Shown: one piece after another, positions 1 to 11,000 of the stretch
Numbering within the stretch: position 1 is the first letter of the stretch
How the letters are laid out: each line of letters starts with the position of its first letter
Assembly (NCBI GenBank): GCA_003993805.1
Contig: RSEF01000021.1
Span: forward strand, 1,106,835 to 1,170,834
Length of the DNA: 64,000 nucleotides
From: Himantopus leucocephalus
Taxonomy: Eukaryota > Chordata > Aves > Charadriiformes > Recurvirostridae
Direction: 5' to 3'
Notes under the pieces: model-generated
Database searches by the model: none
What the model saw: only the letters and a program-made list of their open reading frames with translations
What the model was told of the DNA's origin: nothing
Program-made: the position numbers and the translations under genes

Positions 1-1392
1 CCTAGCCAAGGAGTGTATAAAGCGAGTGTAAGCCACGGGATAATTACGGGATGAAACAGGCATCCATCTTCCCGCACCGAAACCTGGCACCCTTCAGTGG
101 GAACAGCCTGTGTCGAGTCAGCTTCATTAGGTATTGTCTAGAGCCCCAATCCTCATTTGTTTGCATCAATAATACATTCAAAGGATTTATCTAACTTGCA
201 AATGTGAATTCATTTATTGGTCCCATAAGCAAGAAAGAGTTGTGACCAGAGAAGTGTTTCATGTTACAGGTTGGGTACTAAACTGGGACTACTTGCTGAA
301 ATTTCAACAATTACACTCTATCATAAATGTTTATATTAGTATAATTTCCCTGTGCACATTATAATAATGAATTTTAACATAATGTTAATCTGCAATTTTG
401 AAGATACACATTCCTTATAAGAGCACAGCAAACACATGAGCATTAAGACATTTGTTTCTACAGAATAACTTAGAAGTAAAGTTAAGTAACAGAGTCTCCC
501 GCCCACGACAGATGCTGTAAAGACGAAACACGATGGAGGGAATGTCAGTTGCTAAATCACCAGATACTGCTAGAAAAGCAGACAGAGAGGCTGGTTTTAC
601 AGGTCGTCCCACACCTCGGACCTTGCTGTGTTGCTCTAAACTTGTGCCAGGATGCAGTGAATCCTCAGAAAATGGGAAAAACACAGAGAGAAAAACCGTT
701 GCGGACTGGTAAGACTCAGGTTCTGCCATTGACCAGATTTCTTCCTATAAAAGATACCTAAAAATAGCGACAAACCCGGCTGAAACGGCCACCAGCCCCA
801 GCAAAGGTAGTCTGTGATTGCCACAGCTGTCGACAGCTCAGAGGTTCTGAACTGCTTCTGAACCCTTTTCTGTAGCATCGAGGCTGAAATTCAGATGGCA
901 GGGCAATAATTTGCCGTAACAACGTGCTCTGAGGTTTCTGCCTGTTTGCTGCAACCGTGAGGCGCGGGAAAGGTCAGGGATGTCGCTGCCAGAAGGGCCA
1001 AAGCCTTCCAGGGCCTATCGGCTGCACTTCTAAAGAAGGAAAGAAGTGTCGTTCGCTTTAAAAACAAACCAAAAAACCCAACAAAAGGAACTGGGGACTA
1101 AGACAATATTTCTTTGACAATTAATGCATCACTGTAACGCCGTTCCCTGTGTCAGCAGAGCTTGGAGGGGGCGGGAGGGGGCTCAGACAGCTCAATTTTG
1201 TTGGATTGAAAATTTATGCTCCAAACTGGACAGTGATGTAAACTGAAGACAGCAGCAGAGCCCACGTTATCTGGAGCGCATCATCTGCTCATGTTTAGCA
1301 GAATTTTGCTATGATTCTCACGTAAAGGGAAGACTAATGGATTTCTTCCTTGAGGCAATTAAAAAGCGATTTGTCACAGGCCAAGACGCATG
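1..1392. other. Non-coding AT-rich block
   Basis: No gene is supported here. The short reading frames near 0.4-0.9 kb exist on both strands and resemble nothing known. The block holds a canonical MEF2-type site (758-767) and a G-rich tract (1164-1182) with three G-runs of 5, 3 and 5, which suits SP1/KLF/MAZ-type zinc fingers but is one run short of a canonical quadruplex. Nothing else stands out. Confidence 0.6.
758..767. promoter_or_regulatory. MEF2-like site
   Basis: CTAAAAATAG is an exact match to the MEF2 consensus YTAWWWWTAR. A second exact copy lies at 26326-26335. A match this short is expected by chance in a window of this size, so function is only a possibility. Confidence 0.2.
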
Positions 1393-1590
1393 GCTCCGTG
1401 TTGGCAGCCACCCCCCTGCTCTGCCCTGGCCTGCGCGAGCGGAGGGTGTCGGGAGCCGGCGGCAGGAGCGAAGCCGGTGCTGGGGCAGCCGGAGCGGGTC
1501 CGGGCGGCAGCACCGGGCACCGCCGCATGCCAGCGCCCCGCGTCGCCGCAGCGAGGGCAGCCAGCGGCAGCAGGACCCCAGCGCTGAAAG
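1393..1590. other. CpG-rich patch
   Basis: About 200 bp of GC-rich DNA with roughly 20 CpGs counted by eye between 1441 and 1590. Overlapping open frames of 65-94 codons in several frames follow from the lack of AT-rich stop codons and are not evidence of coding. It could be a small unmethylated element; there is no TATA box or clear initiator. Confidence 0.45.
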
Positions 1591-4010
1591 GTGCCCACTC
1601 AGACTCCTACTGACTGCTTAACTCTTCCAGGCGGCCACGCATTTGTGGGACTTTGGAATTAATTCTGATGATATTTCTGAACAATTCTAAAAATCGGCTT
1701 AAACGTGGGTTTAAAAAGAGGGTCCCCAAATTCACATGAGCCCCCAAAAAGGTGGAGCAAGAGCTCTACCCAGACATAGAGCAAACTTTGTCTCCTCCAT
1801 CTCCCCATCCTACTCAGCCGTGCCCGTGCCCACACTGCGAACACGCCAGTGTTCCTCCTTCTCCACGTCTCCAGCTCCCGCGCTACCCAGTACGGAAAAG
1901 GACGTCTTCTGCAAGAGGGTAACAAAGCAAAAGGAGGGGGCACGTGCATGCCAAGGTGCTTTGGACACCAGACAATCACGGAACGTAACGCAGAGCAGTA
2001 GGGAGAGCTCTGCCGAACACAGGGAACGCCGTCCCAGACGAGGTCAGCCCTGGGTGTTCAACGGCTTCTTTCTATGGAGAGCGCAAGAGCGTTGGCTCGT
2101 ACCGCAGCCCCAGCCCCAGCATCGCCCCGACAAAGCAGCTTCTCCAGGTAAAATGGAGCCGCTGGGGCAGACGCAAAGCTGGCAGCAGCCAGGGGAAGGG
2201 ACGGGGTTCTGCCGCAGCTCTGCAGCCGGACCGCGGCACGTGCCAGGCAGGGGACACCGTGCAGGCTGAGGAGCGACTCGGATGCCTGAGCAGAGCCCAG
2301 CGGCTCCCAGGCCGTCCTCTGGCGCTGGCTCCGCACGGATGGCGTCTGAGCTGGCCGCAGGGTCTGTGCCGGCAGCGGGCAGGGGGTCCCCTGGCACCGA
2401 TTCCAAAAGGACCCCGCTAATGCCAAGAGCCACCCTCCCATCCTCCCTCCTCTTCAAAATCCTTTGATTCCCCTCAAGGCTCCCAGCGCATCAAACATTA
2501 AAAGACTAATGTTATTTTGAGCACACAACAACGCTAAAGTTCAAGATATTCTGCAGATGGATTTTAAAATCTTTTAATCCATTGTGAAGCCAAAATCCCG
2601 CTGTAAACACTCTGCAGCATGCTCCAGTTAACTGCTCATGCAGATATAAAAAAAGGCCTTTACAGCTTTACTCTTTGCAGATGACCTTGCGGTCCCCCCA
2701 CCCCACGTCTCATGAACCTCGGGGGACCAGCGAGGAATCAGATAAAAGGATTTCATTTATTTTTGCTGGCATTGTTTTATGAAGCTTTCCTTTTATCGAC
2801 ACCTCAACTTCAAACCATTTTCAAACACCAAGCGAGGCACCAGAGATGAGCAGATATTTGAGGGACACCCTGAAGGTGTCTTGTCTTTATTCCCATCAAC
2901 CCTTCCCGTGAAGGGAACTCTGTATTGAACATGTGCCGGCTTTAGCCTAAATACTGGCAGCACCACGGCGCTGCTCTCCTGGTGTGCAGCCCACCACCGG
3001 GGACACCCGTTTGCAGAGGGAGGAGCCGTGCCAGGCAGCTAATTAAAGAGCTGCAATCAAGCCTCCTGAAAGCTATTCCATCACAAGGCTACACCCCCAC
3101 CTCATTTTCTCAACAGAAGTCATAGCAAAAATTATATTGGATGATTTTGCCCATCTTTCTAGACAAGCCGATGGGACATCATGGTCCTTCCTATTGTGCC
3201 ACATGCTCGTGCACGTCATCTTCCTTGCTTTTCATGGAGAGGAACATTGAAGTCGCATGGCTTGTACTGCTGGGAACGGAGGCAGCTGTTTTCCCAGCGG
3301 CTGGAGAGATGCTGAGGATGCTGAGCGCGTGGGTGTGTGTGCGTGCGAACTACTGGCTACCTGTTTCCAACACTACTATATGCAAACACTTCATTTAAAA
3401 GGCTCATGTATCACCAGTCTCCTGAGCTCCCGCTGAATGTCCTCTGATCTGTTCTCCTCCATGTGACAGAAACACAGGGATCTCTCTGGAAACCAGGCAG
3501 GAGGTAAATTCCCGACCTCTTGGCTCTGGGAAGGGGAATGCTTTCAGGCTGTAGAAAATGCTGCATTTTGTGTGGTGTGTTTCCTCCCAGCGCACCCTTT
3601 GCTGCCAGGAATGGGGATCTCGCTTTGTGCCCAATAGACTGATTTCCTATTGAACAATACACGGCCAATCACTCGGATCAGTTATATTCAACACTGAAAC
3701 GCAAATGCATTTAAAAACGTGAGGTTCTTGTAACACCATGTTCCCCTCAAACACCAAACAACACAGCAAAGGTGCCGCTGGGCCCCACTGCTGAAGCACA
3801 TGCCCTCAGCACAGCCCTCCCCTGCGGCTGCCGTGGGCTCCCGTGAGCCGCCAGCACCGTGGCCCGCCCCGCGCCGGCAGACCCGGCCCCAGACCCCTGC
3901 CCGGACCTCGTGCTCCTGCTGCCCGGTGGGCTCTGGCCCCGCTGGCACTGCTTCCCCCAGACTGGAGAGCGTGGGACCCCACGCTGGTCCTCACACGCTC
4001 TTTCCACTCG

Positions 4011-4020
4011 TGATTGACAG
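4011..4020 (+). promoter_or_regulatory. PBX-MEIS/PREP composite site
   Basis: TGATTGACAG is an exact match to the decamer bound cooperatively by PBX with MEIS or PREP TALE homeodomain proteins: a PBX half TGAT joined to a MEIS half TGACAG. An exact 10-mer on either strand is expected about 0.1 times in 64 kb of random sequence. No HOX half-site was seen directly beside it. Occupancy is inferred from the motif only. Confidence 0.4.
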
Positions 4021-4636
4021 TTCGGCATCCCGCGCTCCTTGCACAGCGACTCCGTCCGTGTGGGTTTGTCTATGCAGCCACATCCTCCCTGTGCTTTCTT
4101 CCACCTGGAACAGCCTTTGGACCGGCATCCGCAGAGCTTCCAAGATCCTTCTGTTGGACCCTCCGTGTAAATACCCAATTCCTGTGCTCCAGGCGCGCGG
4201 GTGCCCCAGGGCGTGCGGCCAGCTCGGGCTGCGCCATCGGCGGGGATGCTGCAGCAGCATCTCTCCGCTGCAGGAGCCTGACGGCTTTTTGACTGGAGTT
4301 CAAGACGGAGAGGCAGGAAAGAGGCAGAGACCGATCTCATGCCGAAACATGGAGCTCGCAGTCCAGACAGCCTCTGGCCCGGACAACCACCTTCCTTCCC
4401 CAGCCGCCGTCCATCCCGGCAGCAGCAAACACCAGGGTAAATCTCAGGGCTGTGGGCTGCCGCCTGAGCTGCCAGAGGGCTGGGCTACATGTGCATCGAA
4501 ATGGATGTTTTATATCCTTTCTGCCATCATTATTTTTGCTCTCTGAATATGGATTTTCCCCCTTTATATTAGTATCAGTTGAGTGGCATAGCTTTAAATA
4601 TGTGTAAATATATCTAAATACTGTAATTCAGAAAAA

Positions 4637-4677
4637 AGAAGGCTATGCTTTGTTCCAATAAACCATCCAAGCCTTCT
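4637..4677. repeat. Short inverted repeat (stem-loop)
   Basis: AGAAGGCT at 4637-4644 pairs perfectly with AGCCTTCT at 4670-4677 around a 25-nt loop. Three more outer pairs are possible if an A-rich bulge is allowed. The loop contains AATAAA. The stem is too short and too bulged to call as a microRNA precursor. Confidence 0.35.
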
Positions 4678-5194
4678 GAAAAGAACATTCACGTCCAGAA
4701 AACTCCAACTGAAACTGATACACAGTAAAATGCACTGGGTTTATACTTGTTCCTAATTGGTATTTATCCATTTAATAAATACAGTTGCAACACAATACAA
4801 TTATTGAAGCCTGAGGCGTCTGGAAGCCCTTTCTGCAGCTCTCGGATGATGGGACAGGGATGCTTCGCAAGGGACGGCTCCCAGTAGGTCAGGTCTACTG
4901 CAAACCATCTAGTGAGGCACCAGGGAAGGGCTCTCCTTACATTGCACTTGACCCTCATACCCTCCCTGTCACTGTGTCATGCGTCAGTGCCAAAACAGCA
5001 TCAGGAGAGTGCTCAGATAACAGTGCATTTACAATTATAATTGCTCATGTCCAGCAGTAATCCAGTTTAAGCCCTTTACCATCTCAAATATTTAGAGAAA
5101 TCCTGCCAGCTGCCTGGAGGGGAGAAAGTTAGGAGCCCTGGGAGAGCACAACAGATTTTCATCTTTCCAGCCCTGACAGTCCTTCACGCATAAA

Positions 5195-5365
5195 TATCCC
5201 CCCGGCCCCGCTCCCCCCTCCCCGCTCCGCAGGCAGCAGCCGGGCACCGCGGTGCCGGAGCGGGGACGGTGCCGGTGTCTCGCTGCCTGTGCCCCACAGC
5301 CGGCACGCACTGCGCAGAGCCCCCAGCGCCACGGCAGCCTGTGCCCCGGCAGCGTCCTCCGAAGA
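5195..5365. other. CpG-rich patch with quadruplex motif
   Basis: GC-rich stretch with many CpGs, beginning with a C-run array (5198-5223) that forms a canonical G-quadruplex motif on the minus strand. It is followed at 5392-5425 by a pyrimidine (mostly T) tract. The combination is promoter-like in composition, but there is no TATA box and no supported downstream exon. Confidence 0.45.
5198..5223 (-). other. Four-run G-quadruplex / i-motif sequence
   Basis: The plus strand carries C-runs of 6, 4, 6 and 4 bases at 5198-5203, 5206-5209, 5213-5218 and 5220-5223, separated by loops of 2, 3 and 1 bases. The minus strand is therefore a canonical G4 motif able to stack four tetrads with very short loops, and the plus strand is an i-motif candidate. 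This is the strongest such motif noticed in the window. Confidence 0.75.
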
Positions 5366-5391
5366 GGGGCTTCCATTTGGCTGCCATGGGG

Positions 5392-5428
5392 ATTTTTGCT
5401 TTTTTTCCTTTGCTTTTTTTTTTTTCAG
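5392..5428 (+). other. Pyrimidine tract ending in CAG
   Basis: A 34-base, almost pure pyrimidine tract (single G at 5398, another at 5412) ends in CAG at 5426-5428, resembling a 3' splice site. The next bases are GTAGGC, so CAG|GT also looks like a weak donor. No exon, matching donor or coding frame supports splicing, so it is recorded as a low-complexity tract. Confidence 0.35.
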
Positions 5429-7620
5429 GTAGGCAGAGTGTCAACGTCTCCCGGCCTCTCCGCTGCCTGAGAGGTGGCACGCGAGGGTTGCCAGGGCCGG
5501 CAGGCTCACCGGCATCGCTGCCTCGACGCCCCCGACAGACATCCCTTATGTGCAATTCCAACACGTTCCCTTCCTTCGCAAAGGCCCTTGTGCTGCGCAA
5601 GGGATTTGGGCAGAAACCCCGCAGACCTGCAGGCTCCAAGGTCTGTCAATGAACGTCTTGCAGAGCTCAGTGCTCATCTCACAAACTTTTCACATTTCGT
5701 ATTTTTCTAGTTTTTAAGGCCGGAGGATGGCACTGCTAACACTGAGCCTGACTCCCTGGCAGGCGTATTGCAGGCGCTGGTGCCCACCAGGGACCCCGGC
5801 TGAGCCAGACGCACATCTTCTCAAACCCCACCAAAGTCCGGAAGGGGAGTCCATTAATAGCTTGCTCCCTTGATAACTGCATTTACCATTCCAACGGTAA
5901 ACACAAATCAGAGTTTTAATTTTGCTGACTTCAGCTCAGAGGTACTCTATCTCTTGTTCAGCTTTTGTCTTTTAAATGCCTAAACACAAGTGCAATTAAT
6001 AGGCTGTGATCAAATCACTGCTCAGTCTCCTCTCTGAGCTGCTTTATTCTCTCACTACAAGCTCTCCTCTCAAACCTCTGCATTTTTCCACCTTTAAAAG
6101 TGAAAGGACCATGGCTGGGTATGTGCTAGCACTACTCATCACAGCACCACACAAAGTCCTAACTTCTACAGATTTCGACATTTGTGGATTGGAAGCCATT
6201 TTCAGAGACACCGCTGGTTGCTGCTACCCTGCGACTCTGCTCTCACCCTTCTTTTTGATGCAAAAGCCTGCTTTTCACTTCAAACACATGTTGATAATTC
6301 CACCCATCTCTAATAACCATGTTCAGACTAATTTCTGTGACCAATCTTCATCAATATTTATTACCCTGCAAAACTTCACAAATGGAAGTGGTGATAAAAC
6401 TTGTAGGTAATGATTTTATAATTTCTTTCAGATGGTTGATAAAATATTGAATACTACCGGGCTCAAAACCACTCTCAAAGGGATGCTACCAGAACCACCA
6501 TGACAAACTGGTAAGTTTCCCATTACGAGGGAAGTGGCGAGATCCACCAGCGAGCTGGTGCAGTCTACGGGGCACGTGCCAGTTGGATAACCCTGGCACG
6601 CGGCGTTAATATTTACGCCGATGAAGAGTGTGGTTAGAAGTCAAATGCCTGATCCTTCCCCAGCTGGAAGTTTTCGAGCCCTGCTTCACAGCCCAGCAGG
6701 AACAGACCTCTGGGGACACTACAGGAATATTAAGTTCGAACTTTGATGGTATTGCACAATATTTCCTTGATAAATGATAGGATGGTCTATAAAAGGAGCG
6801 ACGGTTGCTCCTGAGGACAGTAACTCCTAAGGGATGCCGGAGCAGGGCACGGATATTCCTTGCCTTTGAATCCACGTGGACTGCTGAAAGGCACTTGTAG
6901 CTCCTTCCACGTACCACCCCGTGTTCCTAAAGCACGCTCCCCACGGGCTCCCTACAGCACCTGCACAGCAGTGCTGCACAGGCCATGGGCTTATTTTTTT
7001 TAGTACTGCAGCTGGACACAAGCAGAATATTGAAAAATGTATTTCCACAAGCTTCACTACAATGACATCCAGTATTTCTCCGCTTTGCATCACAACTTCC
7101 AGCCGTCACAGCACAACCAACTCCCGGGTACAGGGGGGTTAGATTAGAGAATGATCATATTGGCTTCCTACGCTTTCTCCATTTTCTGTCTAATGCTATT
7201 CCAGTATGCGACAGGAGGGAAAACCTTTGCAGCTGATGAATGCAGACAGGCTGATATGAAGAACTGTGGAAGTTTTGTCAGCAAGAAACCATCAGGCTAT
7301 CAATGCAATATTAAAGAGAGAACACCTGGAGCTCTCCCGAGCTTTTATGAGAGCACAACCATGGCAAAGTGAATCCTCCCATCAATATCCCACTGCCAAA
7401 GAGAAATATTCATCATTACTACTTCAACCTGGTAAGATGAAGCACCGTTGAGAATACAGGCCATGTCTACCTTGTCAATTCGATATCAGCGCTTGCATCT
7501 TCTCTCATTTTCCCCAGTTATGTAAGTTGTTTTCTTCACAATGGAATTACGCATATTTTGTTTACAGTGATGCTAATGGAGCATCCTAAACTAAGGACAG
7601 ACGGCTTGGGGAAAAGGCTG
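5429..7620. other. Non-coding block
   Basis: No gene is supported. The 134-codon plus-strand frame at 6006-6410 is hydrophobic and lies in AT-rich DNA, but it resembles no family and has no splice context. A TATAAAAG octamer at 6788-6795 has no CpG island or initiator beside it. Nothing else stands out. Confidence 0.5.
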
Positions 7621-8075
7621 GCCCTGGCAAACGGTCTCTGTCCGTGCTCGCGGCGGGGGCGACAGCCCGGGGACGCGCTCCCCGCCAGCCGGAGCGGGCG
7701 GCTCTGCCCCGTCCCTCCTGCACCGCCCGCGTCATCCCTCGCCAGTGCGCGGCAGCGGCCTCTGCTTTCGCCAGGCGCCCCGTCCGAGGCACTGGCTGTG
7801 CGCGCGATGCAAAGGAAGCGGGGAGAAGCGCTCATCGGCAAAACCAAAAGCGGGCGGCAGCGAGGGAGGCGGCGGGTCTCTCAGAGGGGCCGGGCAAGCC
7901 GAATTTACACTCCTCTCTCAGCAGACGTTAATCTCAGTCAGACTGATAACAGATTGCCAGGCAAGGGGGAGACAAGAGCAGGTCTGCGCTCTGCTCCTCG
8001 CCGGCTGGCGGCGGGCGCGCTCCGGCCCCGTGGGGTGCGCGCGGGGAGCAGGGGAAGGGGCGTGCGTGGCAAAGG
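7621..8075. promoter_or_regulatory. CpG island (large)
   Basis: Roughly 50 CpG dinucleotides counted by eye in 450 bp, with high GC, interrupted at about 7900-7975 by a CpG-poor AT-richer linker. Length and density meet usual CpG-island criteria. The overlapping open frames here (up to 247 codons at 7558-8301) run on both strands and look like a by-product of composition. No TATA box was seen. It may be the promoter of an unannotated transcript, an orphan island, or a GC-rich enhancer. Confidence 0.6.
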
Positions 8076-11000
8076 CTGTGAAGGGACCAGAATGGACGGA
8101 GACGGAGACAGAACTCATCCTGGTGCGCCTTCTGCTTCCCAGCGAGGTGATAAAGTGCGTGCACATCAAGAGACAGCTCGAGATGTTGCCACAATAAGAA
8201 GATCCTGTGACTTTCCTTACATTCTCGCTTACAGAAAACATCCTACGTACAAGTGGAAAAGATTTGCCACGAGCATCCTCCTCTTTGGAGTCCCCCTCTG
8301 AAAGCCGCCTGATGTATTGCGCTCTGCCTTTGCTTCATACTCCTACAGATTCCTCCAGGCCTGCCACTGTTAGTCTGCATTACTTTTACACTCCTCTTCT
8401 GCAGCACAAGTTTAATTAGAAGTGCAACTTCAAGTAATGTGTTCCCCAGAGAGAAGGGGTCAATGCACATACGCGAGGAATTTCTGGTCCGGTTATGCAG
8501 GAAGGGAGGGATCTCCTCTGACAACTTCTGACTGCACAGAAAAATTAATTCCCCTTTCCCACAGAAGTTTATAATGAGAAAGCCACAATATCAAATTGTT
8601 AATGATTTTGCAGGCACCAAATCAGTGTCGCTGAGTGAAATCTCACTCTTATAACTTCACTTTTAATGAAAGACCACAGATGTTGGACTATATTTAGATT
8701 ACAACTTGAGAAATGTTTCATAGTTTAGACTTCATCTATGTGGTTCATTTACATTGACCCCAATATCTGAGCTAATCTGCACAAATTTTCAATTGTACTC
8801 ATTTGCAGCAGCCAAGAGGGTCTCTGTGCCAAAACCCGAATACGACCGGGTACTCTCTGCGGGGACACCCACAACAGCCCTGCTGTTTACTGCTGAAGAA
8901 TTTTTCATGACTTCTTTAATAATCATAACTGCAAACAAAGTGCCAGCATAAATCAGAAAGCCTCAGAGCTGGCACCCCGCGCTTCTGTGAAGAACAGCTT
9001 GCCGGGCGCTGCCGCTCGGGAGCCCACGGCACCGCTCTGCACCGAGACCGAATCAAACCAGGTACCCACCGCAAAACCCCAGCCTCAACACCACCAAAAC
9101 CTTGAGTTAGGAGAACTGTTAGGCTTTGGAAGAAGCCTTGGCGTACTTTGCTTTGCTCTCTCTTGCACGTGCCAACGTGCGCTGTGGCTCCCGACCGGAA
9201 AGCTGGACGTCAGACGATGTGGAAGGGCAGCAGGCTCACGCGTGGCACTGCCAGGGATGCGCCGGCTGCTGACAGAGGAACATCCTGCTGTCACGCTTCG
9301 GTAGCCCAGTGACTGCAGAGTCCGGACTGAGGGGATTAACCGTGTTCTTGAACAAGCTTTTTGCTTCCTGCTGCTGCTGTAGGCGGCTCAGAGCCCAGCA
9401 CGTGCCCGCAGACCCACCGAGACGCCCGTGGTTCACAGGTGCGCTGCCAACCAGCCCTGTGCTGCCGACGCGCTTCGTGCTCTCTGTGCTGTGAGCCAAC
9501 GCAGCCGGTACCGAGATGTCACGGCGACCCAAGCAAGCAGGCTTCGGCGCTGTGTGTGAGTCGCGGCAGCCCGTGCGCAGGGAGCGGAGCGCTGAGCCCC
9601 GCGGTCTGGATGAGGGCACACGCTGTACCGACAGCCACGGCTGTCCAAGCTCTCGGTGCCCTGAGCACAGCAGCACAGAGATGATCCGGCTGGCTTCCAG
9701 CCACCAAAATGAACTTTCCTGTCAACATCTTTGTTTGGCTTTCCCTTAAATGCAACCAAAAAGTCCCATTATTCCAGGTAAAATGCATCTTCCTTTACTA
9801 CTTATATACTGAACTGATAAAGCTTGAAACCATTCTGCTGAAAATCATAAACTCCACTTCTCTTCCATTCAGCATGTGCAAGCCTGAGGCAACGCTGATA
9901 ATATTATTATGGAGACCATTTGCATAGGAAGAAATTTTTCTTGCTATTTTTAAAAAAAAAGTCCTTCGATATTTCTTGGTCTGCTTGTGGTGGAAGAACT
10001 ATGGCAGTTTCATCACTATGCAAATTATCCAAAAATCTGAAACACCGCACCGCGGGAGTTTGCAAGAAGTCTGGCACATACATTAGCGACCCACCTACTC
10101 TGCATCACTGGATGCACAACAAGCACTAAAAAGGCACTAAAGTTGTCCCTTACCGAACTCCTCAGCAGGCAACCACAACGTTTTCAGATACAAAAGGAAC
10201 TTCTAATTTAGCAGGGGAATGGCAGGAGAGGTCGAACCTCTGTGCCCCGGAATGCCACCGGTACCTGGGAAGAACCCCAGAAGAGGACAGCACACCTTTG
10301 GTCCCCACTGCTGCTTCTTGCAGGACAGAGGTTCCCGGTTTACGCGGCGCTCTCCAGGAAACCCTCGGTCCAGGCAGGCTGCGGGGCACGTCCACTGGCT
10401 CGGGTCTGCATTCCATCGCATTTTGGGAAGTGCTCACTCAAACCATTTTGCTGAGCCTCTCTATAATAATCACATCTCCCTCCTGCTACTTAGATGATTA
10501 ATGGCTGAATTTGATTGAAAACCTGGTGCCGTGCCCCGTTTTCCCAAACCTCCCTGTCAAGAAACCTTATTCTGCTATTTTGAGAGGAGACCTCACCTTG
10601 CTGCCCATGCCATTAATTGAATAACTATCAGTTCCAATTTATTCCACTTGGCTACAAATTAGATTTCAGCTGGCTATTTCCAAGCCCCGCTTCAGCACAA
10701 CCTTATAAAGCCGTGTCCCCTGGCTGGTGCCACTTGTCAACCTGCATCTGTTCTGGGTGTATTAAAAGACAACAAAGCCAGAAAGCCGCCAGTCTCTTAA
10801 TGAACAGAACCCAATACATTTGGCTCTGCTCTTTTCGACTTTATCGTTGCTTTAATGAAGACAACGAGGCTTGGTATTTAGGAGGCTCAGCCTGTCTACC
10901 TGCACCCCGCAACTCTATTTAAAGCAGAGATACAGAAGAAGTTAAAAACTGACCTCAGGAAACCCAACAGCGTCAACACTCTCACAGAGCAAAATGCCTT

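Larger units (their letters stand above)
1591..5190. other. Non-coding block with mixed composition
   Basis: No gene is supported. The plus-strand frame of 248 codons at 3800-4546 and the minus-strand frame of 197 codons at 3747-4340 overlap each other in a moderately GC-rich stretch and show no recognisable domain. Notable contents are the PBX-MEIS site at 4011-4020, a partial RE1-like match at 3852-3870 and a short inverted repeat at 4637-4677. 4550-4800 is AT-rich. Confidence 0.55.

Noticed and set aside
3852..3870. RE1/NRSE-like sequence (REST site)
   Set aside because: CAGCACC and GG match, but the right half fits poorly (about 14 of 19 positions overall); a real RE1 normally keeps both halves.
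3747..4546. 248-codon plus-strand and 197-codon minus-strand frames
   Set aside because: They overlap on opposite strands, as expected from composition, and neither resembles a protein family.
6788..6795. TATAAAAG at 6788, with others at 746, 22791 and 58963
   Set aside because: TATA-box octamers alone are frequent by chance in AT-rich DNA; no initiator, CpG island or exon accompanies them.
7558..8301. 247-codon plus-strand frame across a CpG island
   Set aside because: Low-complexity Arg/Gly/Ala/Pro translation with several other frames open at the same place; a compositional artefact.
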